A DNA stretch of 64,000 bases. Origin: Maribellus sp. CM-23 (GTDB lineage: Bacteria > Bacteroidota > Bacteroidia > Bacteroidales > Prolixibacteraceae). The position numbers and the translations under genes are program-made. How positions within the stretch are numbered: the stretch's first letter is position 1; each line of letters starts with the position of its first letter. Below the pieces are notes generated by a model, which saw only the letters and a list, made by a program, of their open reading frames with translations, did no database searches and was not told where the DNA came from. The DNA lies in the NCBI RefSeq assembly GCF_021354595.1, contig NZ_JADWYJ010000008.1:1-64000 (forward strand). The letters are read 5' to 3'. This document shows, piece by piece, positions 59,295 to 64,000 of the stretch.

Positions 59295-60599
59295 ATGATT
59301 TTTACCAAAAAACAACAACTTATCGCCAACCAAATTGAAAATGAATCACAAATATCTAAATGGAAAGACTGGAAATGGCAACTAAGCCACTCCATTAAAA
59401 CATTGGACAAATTTGAGCAACTTACCGGAATTACTTTTGAAGACGAAGAAAAAGAACAGCTTCGGGAAACGCTCGATAAATTCCCATTGTCTATCACCCC
59501 CTACTACCTGTCGCTTATCGACAAAACACATTTCAGAAACGATCCGGTATTTAAACAATCCTTTGGCAGCGTGGACGAACTTATTACACTGAAGTCGGAA
59601 CATGCCGACCCCTTGTCGGAAGAAAAAGACAGCCCGGTTGAAGGCATCACACACCGTTATCCCGACCGGGTTTTGTTTCATGTAAGCAACATCTGTTCGA
59701 TGTACTGCCGCCATTGTACCCGAAAAAGGAAAGTAGGCGATATTGACTATGTACCATCGAAAGCACAGTTAATGAAAGGCATTGAGTACATTCGCAACAC
59801 TCCTCAGGTAAGGGATGTGCTTTTATCGGGCGGCGATCCGTTTATGCTGTCTGACAGTAAAATAGACTGGTTGCTTTCTGAAATTTCGCAAATAAAACAT
59901 GTGGAAGTCATCCGAATCGGAACACGAATGCCGGTGGTACTTCCCTATCGTATTACCGATGATTTGGTTAACATTCTAAAAAAATACCAACCGCTGTGGA
60001 TCAACACACATTTTAACCACCCGAACGAAATTACTTCGTCGGCAAAAGAAGCCTTGGGCAAACTGGCCGATGGTGGATTTCCGCTTGGAAACCAGTCGGT
60101 ATTGCTGGCCGATGTAAACGATTGTCCGCGAATCATGAAATCGCTGGTACACAAACTGGTTCAGAATCGTGTACGCCCTTATTATCTCTATCAATGCGAT
60201 CTTTCGGAAGGATTATCACATTTCAGAACACCCATCGGAAAAGGAATTGAGATCATGGAAAGCCTGGTGGGCCACACCAGCGGTTTTGCACGTCCTACTT
60301 ATGTTATTGATGCACCCGGTGGTGGCGGAAAAATACCGGTAATGCCGAACTACATTATCTCGTGGTCGACCAATAAAGTGGTACTTCGCAACTACGAGGG
60401 TGTTATAACCACCTACCAGGAGCCCGATGCTTATGAGCAAAAGTTCTGCGACCGCGACTGCGACAATTGTAACCTGGATTTGAAATTGAACGAAATAGAT
60501 GAATCGTATGCCATCGGTATCGAAAAGTTATTATCAGACACCAACGATACCATTTCGCTGATTCCGGAAGACAACGAACGTATTTTGAGGAGGGAGTAA
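59295..60599 (+). CDS. kamA: lysine 2,3-aminomutase
   Basis: 434 residues of the radical SAM PLP enzyme family. The [4Fe-4S]-SAM site is C134-SMY-C138-RH-C141. The PLP lysine lies in YVIDAPGGGGKIP, and a terminal CDRDCDNC cluster binds zinc. It converts L-lysine to L-beta-lysine. A GNAT gene follows with no gap, the arrangement of the ablAB genes that make the osmolyte N-epsilon-acetyl-beta-lysine in methanogens and some bacteria. Confidence 0.95.
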   Translation: MIFTKKQQLIANQIENESQISKWKDWKWQLSHSIKTLDKFEQLTGITFEDEEKEQLRETLDKFPLSITPYYLSLIDKTHFRNDPVFKQSFGSVDELITLKSEHADPLSEEKDSPVEGITHRYPDRVLFHVSNICSMYCRHCTRKRKVGDIDYVPSKAQLMKGIEYIRNTPQVRDVLLSGGDPFMLSDSKIDWLLSEISQIKHVEVIRIGTRMPVVLPYRITDDLVNILKKYQPLWINTHFNHPNEITSSAKEALGKLADGGFPLGNQSVLLADVNDCPRIMKSLVHKLVQNRVRPYYLYQCDLSEGLSHFRTPIGKGIEIMESLVGHTSGFARPTYVIDAPGGGGKIPVMPNYIISWSTNKVVLRNYEGVITTYQEPDAYEQKFCDRDCDNCNLDLKLNEIDESYAIGIEKLLSDTNDTISLIPEDNERILRRE

Positions 60600-61436
60600 A
60601 TGCAGGACAAGATCGAAAAAATAGGCACCGGAACATGGATTCAGCATGGTGATTTGAACAAGCGGGTTTATCTGATGAAACTGGCAAAACAAGATTGCCC
60701 CGAAATCATACAGAAAATAAACGAGCTGGCAAATAGCAAACAATACTCAAAGATATTCTGCAAAGTACCACAGAGTGTGGCGCCTTACTTTACGGCCAAC
60801 GGATTTATGGTGGAAGCCCAGATCCCCCGTTTTTTCAATAATTCGGAATCCGTGTTCTTTATGTCGAAGTTTCCGGCCCCTGAACGTTTGCGGTCTATTG
60901 AAACCCAAGAACTCAACCAGTTGAGCAGCTTATTAAGTAAGACAAAAGCAATTGATAAGGAAACTCTCGGCGAGAATAGCTATATTGTAAAAATGCTGAA
61001 AGAAAGCGATTGTAAAAATATTTCGTCGGTGTATGAAACGGTATTTGAAAGTTATCCTTTCCCGATTTACGATCCGGATTACATCCTGCAAACCATGAAC
61101 AATGCAGTTCGTTATTTTGGTATTGAACACGAAGGGAAATTGATTGCACTGGCATCGGCTGAGATGGATATGCAAGCACAAAATGCCGAAATGACCGACT
61201 TTGCCACCTTACCTGATTTCCGGGGGAAGGGACTGGCTTTAAAGCTACTGGCCAGCATGGAAGAACAGATGAAACAGGAGGACGTAAAAACCCTGTACAC
61301 CATTGCCCGGTTAAATTCGGCAGGGATGAACAAGACGTTTTTAAAGTTGGGGTATTCCTATTGCGGAACGTCTTTAAAAAACACCAACATATCCGGGAAA
61401 ATTGAAAGTATGAACATTTACTATAAACACGTATGA
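60600..61436 (+). CDS. ablB: beta-lysine N6-acetyltransferase
   Basis: 278 residues, starting one base after the kamA stop codon. The N-terminal half is AblB-specific (KIGTGTWIQHGDLNKRVYLMKL). The C-terminal GNAT domain has the acetyl-CoA loop FATLPDFRGKGLALKLLASMEEQM and a closing GYSYCGTSLKNTNISGKIESMN. It acetylates beta-lysine to N-epsilon-acetyl-beta-lysine, a compatible solute. Its stop codon overlaps the start of the next small gene (ATGA). Confidence 0.93.
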   Translation: MQDKIEKIGTGTWIQHGDLNKRVYLMKLAKQDCPEIIQKINELANSKQYSKIFCKVPQSVAPYFTANGFMVEAQIPRFFNNSESVFFMSKFPAPERLRSIETQELNQLSSLLSKTKAIDKETLGENSYIVKMLKESDCKNISSVYETVFESYPFPIYDPDYILQTMNNAVRYFGIEHEGKLIALASAEMDMQAQNAEMTDFATLPDFRGKGLALKLLASMEEQMKQEDVKTLYTIARLNSAGMNKTFLKLGYSYCGTSLKNTNISGKIESMNIYYKHV

Positions 61437-61636
61437 TGAATTTAGGAAGTAGATGCAGGTTTGCCAGGGAATGCGATATATTTCAGGGCAAAGTGGCGGT
61501 AAACACCCCGCTACCTATTTACAGAAATGTATTTTGTAACAGGGGAATAAAAGGTTGGAAAAATTGCGAAAAATACAACGAGTTAATAACCGAAAACAGG
61601 ATAACCGAGAAAAATTTAAAGGCAAATGAACGATAA
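61433..61636 (+). CDS. small Cys-rich protein in the beta-lysine operon
   Basis: 67 residues. The start overlaps the ablB stop by 4 bases (ATGA), a second ATG follows at 61436, and the stop overlaps the next gene, so expression from the same mRNA is likely. Four Cys lie at 8, 14, 35 and 45 (C-x5-C-x20-C-x9-C) and suggest a metal or Fe-S site. They are followed by a charged helix. The C-x5-C/C-x9-C-x2-Y spacing is reminiscent of small Cys-rich domains in archaea, but I do not recognise the family. No function is assigned. Confidence 0.65.
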   Translation: MMNLGSRCRFARECDIFQGKVAVNTPLPIYRNVFCNRGIKGWKNCEKYNELITENRITEKNLKANER

Positions 61637-61853
61637 AAAAGAAGTAGATATAAGCCGAGTGAATAACCCATATGAAAAAGACGTTTTAACTTTCTTGAGC
61701 CGTAACGGAAAATGCATATACGGCGATATTATTAAAGAATTGAGGATTTCGGCCAGCAAAGGCCAGGAAGCCATTTATTCTTTACTAGGCAAAGGATTTA
61801 TCAAACATCAAGACAAAACATCCTACATTGAGCTAAATGTTGATCTCAAATAA
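61626..61853 (+). CDS. small winged-helix protein in the beta-lysine operon
   Basis: 75 residues. The reading frame overlaps the upstream small gene by 11 bases. After a charged start the sequence shows a winged-helix pattern: KDVLTFLSRNGKCIYGDIIKEL, then ISASKGQEAIYSLLGKGFI, then a beta wing DKTSYIELNV. It may bind DNA or interact with another protein. It is too short to be a full MarR or ArsR regulator. It is part of the row kamA-ablB-Cys-rich-wHTH, followed 224 bases later by an MscS channel gene. Confidence 0.7.
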   Translation: MNDKKEVDISRVNNPYEKDVLTFLSRNGKCIYGDIIKELRISASKGQEAIYSLLGKGFIKHQDKTSYIELNVDLK

Positions 61854-62077
61854 TGAATTGGATTGACATTTCCATTTTTTGCGTGCATTAGGAATACATT
61901 GAACTATAAATCAATCGCTAATCACTCAGCTCACCGGGCTGAAAAAGTACGCCTCAATAATACGGGCCAGATCAAAACCTATCATTCTCAAAAGTTCAGT
62001 AAAACCCGGCTTTCGTTGCTCCATTATTGTGAGAAACAAAGATTTCAACTACATTTAAAAGTAAAATTACAGCTTGT

Positions 62078-62914
62078 ATGGAATCTTTTGAACAACTACT
62101 CGACCACACCATTTTTAAATACAAGGAATTTGTTTTTAGCCTGAAATCATTGCTGGTTATTGTGATGGCTATACTGTTCACAATGGCTTTGCTTTGGGTT
62201 ATCAAAAAAATTCTTTTCCGAAAAAGAAAGGCCATGGACGCCTCAAAATACGGAAGTCTGATCAGCGTATTTCAGATTATAAAATACGTGGTTTGGATCA
62301 TTACAATTCTTATCATTCTCGAATCGTTTGGTCTTAAACTGACTGTTTTGCTGGCTGGCTCCGCTGCACTGCTGGTTGGTGTTGGACTAGGCTTGCAAAG
62401 TACGTTCAACGATTTTATTTCCGGAATTATTCTCTTGTTTGAAGGTTCCATCAGGGTGGGCGATATTCTGGAAGTAGACCAGGACTTGATAGAAATAACT
62501 AAAATCGGCTTAAGAACTTCGGAGGCACTTAACCGCGATGACATTGTAGTGATCATTCCCAATTCTACCATCACCAATAATAAAGTGATCAACTGGAGCC
62601 ACCAGTCACACAAAACCAGGTTTCGGATTAAAGTAGGTGTGGCTTACGGCAGCGATATTGACCTGGTGGAGAAACTCCTGAAAGAAAGCGCACAAGAACA
62701 TCCCGAGGTAATTGAACACGACAAAATAAAGGCTCGTTTCCTCGATTTCGGCAACTCTTCACTCGATTTTGAGCTGTTGTTTTTTAGCCAGAACATCTTC
62801 CGTATCGAAAACGTAAAGTCAGACATCCGAAAAGCCATCAACCAAAAGTTTAACGACAACAAAGTAAATATTCCTTTCCCTCAATTGGATTTGCATATAA
62901 AATCAGGCAAATAA
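62078..62914 (+). CDS. MscS-type mechanosensitive ion channel
   Basis: 278 residues. Three transmembrane helices lie in the first 120 residues. The pore helix TM3 is LAGSAALLVGVGLGLQSTFNDFISGIILLFEG, and the beta domain starts IRVGDILEVDQDLIEITKIGLRTSE. A C-terminal vestibule follows. It opens on membrane tension to release solutes in hypoosmotic shock. Its place after the trehalose and acetyl-beta-lysine genes fits osmotic adaptation. It has its own upstream gap and may be separately transcribed. Confidence 0.93.
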   Translation: MESFEQLLDHTIFKYKEFVFSLKSLLVIVMAILFTMALLWVIKKILFRKRKAMDASKYGSLISVFQIIKYVVWIITILIILESFGLKLTVLLAGSAALLVGVGLGLQSTFNDFISGIILLFEGSIRVGDILEVDQDLIEITKIGLRTSEALNRDDIVVIIPNSTITNNKVINWSHQSHKTRFRIKVGVAYGSDIDLVEKLLKESAQEHPEVIEHDKIKARFLDFGNSSLDFELLFFSQNIFRIENVKSDIRKAINQKFNDNKVNIPFPQLDLHIKSGK

Positions 62915-63004
62915 AGACGACACACGCGTCAGAAAGAATGTACTCTAATGCGGACTATGGGCATTGTGCATTCGAAACAGAACCTAAAACGAGGTACTTT
63001 TTAG

Positions 63005-63012
63005 TAGCTTTG
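63005..63012 (+). promoter_or_regulatory. -7 box of the GH27 gene promoter
   Basis: TAGCTTTG, exact TAnnTTTG, 85 bases upstream of the start codon. The -33 region is not clear, and the leader would be about 80 bases. Confidence 0.4.
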
Positions 63013-63097
63013 TCCTGAACAAAAGAAAATACCTGTTTAAAAGAGTCTGTAGTCAATACTTTAAAGCATACAAACTGATTCTAATTAACATACAACC

Positions 63098-64000
63098 ATG
63101 ACAAAGCTTCAATTCGCTTCCATTATTTTTAGCCTCTTGCTCTTATCGTGCAATACCCAAAGTCCTGAAAATTCAGCAGAAGAACAAGCAGAATTAAAAC
63201 CACCACTAATGGGTTGGGCCAGCTGGAACAATTACCGGGTTGATATTGACGAGAATATTATTAAATCGCAGGCCGACGCGATGAGCGAGCTAAACTTAAC
63301 ACAGTATGGCTACAATTATATAAACATTGATGATGGTTTTTGGGGAGGAAGAGATTCTTGCGGACAAATAATATCGCATCAGGAGAAATTCCCAAAAGGG
63401 ATGAAACACATTGCCGAATATATTCATTCGAAAGGCTTGAAAGCCGGAATTTATACAGATGCCGGCATCAACACCTGTGCCTCCTATTGGGACAATGACA
63501 CCATTGGTGTTGGCATGGGATTATATGGTTATGAAGTACAAGACTTAACTACTTTTTTAAAAGACTGGAATTTCGATTTTCTGAAAGTGGATTGGTGTGG
63601 CGGAGAGTGGCTGGGCCTTGACGAAGAAACCCGCTACTCTGAAATCGGACAATTGGCCCGAGCAATAAAGCCTTCGGTTAATTTTAATGTCTGCCGTTGG
63701 AAATTTCCTGGTAAATGGGTTACACAAGTTGCCGATTCGTGGAGAATTTCAGGAGATATTGCCAACAGCTTTGGCTCTGTTCTTCATATTATCGATCAGA
63801 ATGCCGACCTCTGGCAGTATTGCTCCTATGGCCGCTATAACGATATGGACATATTACAGGTAGGAAGAGGGATGTCGTACGAAGAAGATAAAACACATTT
63901 TACGATGTGGTGCATGATGCATTCGCCCTTGCTTTTGGGCAACGATTTAACCCGCTTGTCGGAGCAAACAAAAGAGATCATTACCAACAAGGAAATTATT
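63098..64000 (+). CDS. GH27 alpha-galactosidase lipoprotein, N-terminal part
   Basis: The frame runs open to the window end (301 codons, no stop). Lipobox LLLLSC (Cys18). The mature part starts at PPLMGWASWNNYRVD. GH27 hallmarks are YINIDDGFWG, GIYTDAG, the nucleophile Asp165 in FLKVDWCGG and the acid/base Asp220 in WRISGDIANS. MDILQVGRGMSYEEDKTHFTMWCMMHSPLLLGND is the usual end of the barrel. It cleaves alpha-linked galactose (or N-acetylgalactosamine) from glycans, probably at the cell surface or in the periplasm. Confidence 0.93.
   Translation, partial: MTKLQFASIIFSLLLLSCNTQSPENSAEEQAELKPPLMGWASWNNYRVDIDENIIKSQADAMSELNLTQYGYNYINIDDGFWGGRDSCGQIISHQEKFPKGMKHIAEYIHSKGLKAGIYTDAGINTCASYWDNDTIGVGMGLYGYEVQDLTTFLKDWNFDFLKVDWCGGEWLGLDEETRYSEIGQLARAIKPSVNFNVCRWKFPGKWVTQVADSWRISGDIANSFGSVLHIIDQNADLWQYCSYGRYNDMDILQVGRGMSYEEDKTHFTMWCMMHSPLLLGNDLTRLSEQTKEIITNKEII

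Overview
The window looks like chromosomal DNA from a marine- or sediment-type member of the Bacteroidota, most likely class Bacteroidia near Marinilabiliales/Prolixibacteraceae. The placement is inferred from gene content: S1 sulfatases, GH51, GH3 and GH27 glycosidases, DUF2795, RRM-type RNA-binding protein, DsrE proteins and LytS/LytR regulation. It also rests on repeated Bacteroidota-type promoters (TTG/TTTG about 17-22 nt upstream of TAnnTTTG). No rRNA, intact tRNA, CRISPR array or prophage was seen.

Layout. 1-1300 is a scarred, nearly gene-free junction: the end of an IS3-type element, a terminator, and the 3' end of a tRNA (probably tRNA-Pro) without its 5' part. 1311-4641 holds two exported S1 sulfatases. 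4786-12447 is one long minus-strand operon: RND adaptor, RND pump, TolC-like channel, LytS-type kinase, LytTR regulator, then a 58-residue protein. 12767-16225 has an outer-membrane barrel, a PfkB sugar kinase and a divergent GH51 arabinofuranosidase. 16342-19649 is the classical thrS-infC-rpmI-rplT operon, in which infC appears to start at AUA.

20296-29151 has a DPP4-like peptidase, a DUF502 membrane protein and a second complete RND pump. 29238-34153 holds a TPR lipoprotein, a pterin dehydratase, an FAD lipoprotein, the satD-DUF3307 pair and a DsrE protein. 34268-39722 has a sortilin-type propeller protein and a GH3 beta-xylosidase-like enzyme. 39830-49... is mostly housekeeping: YkgJ and secreted DsrE proteins, DUF2795, PduO-type adenosyltransferase, a MacB/LolD-type ATPase, RecG, a CDF transporter, a D-amino-acid aminotransferase, an RRM protein, TcdA, TatD and ElbB.

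50230-54162 is a methionine locus (divergent aspartokinase, metY, metA). It is preceded by what looks like an undescribed methionine-rich leader peptide of 28-30 residues, whose stop codon runs into a hairpin. 54336-62914 is an osmoadaptation island: a MarR-type regulator, trehalose synthesis (OtsA-OtsB fusion) with a GH15 enzyme, N-epsilon-acetyl-beta-lysine synthesis (kamA-ablB) with two small proteins of unknown role, and an MscS channel. The marR and kamA promoters share a 23-nt element that joins the -7 box to a TTC-N5-GAA dyad, suggesting one regulator for marR and the beta-lysine operon. The window ends inside a GH27 alpha-galactosidase.

Strongest candidates for something new: the Met-rich leader before the divergent aspartokinase-metY-metA operon, the MarR-linked osmolyte island with its Cys-rich/winged-helix pair, and the satD-DUF3307 pair under a long dyad.
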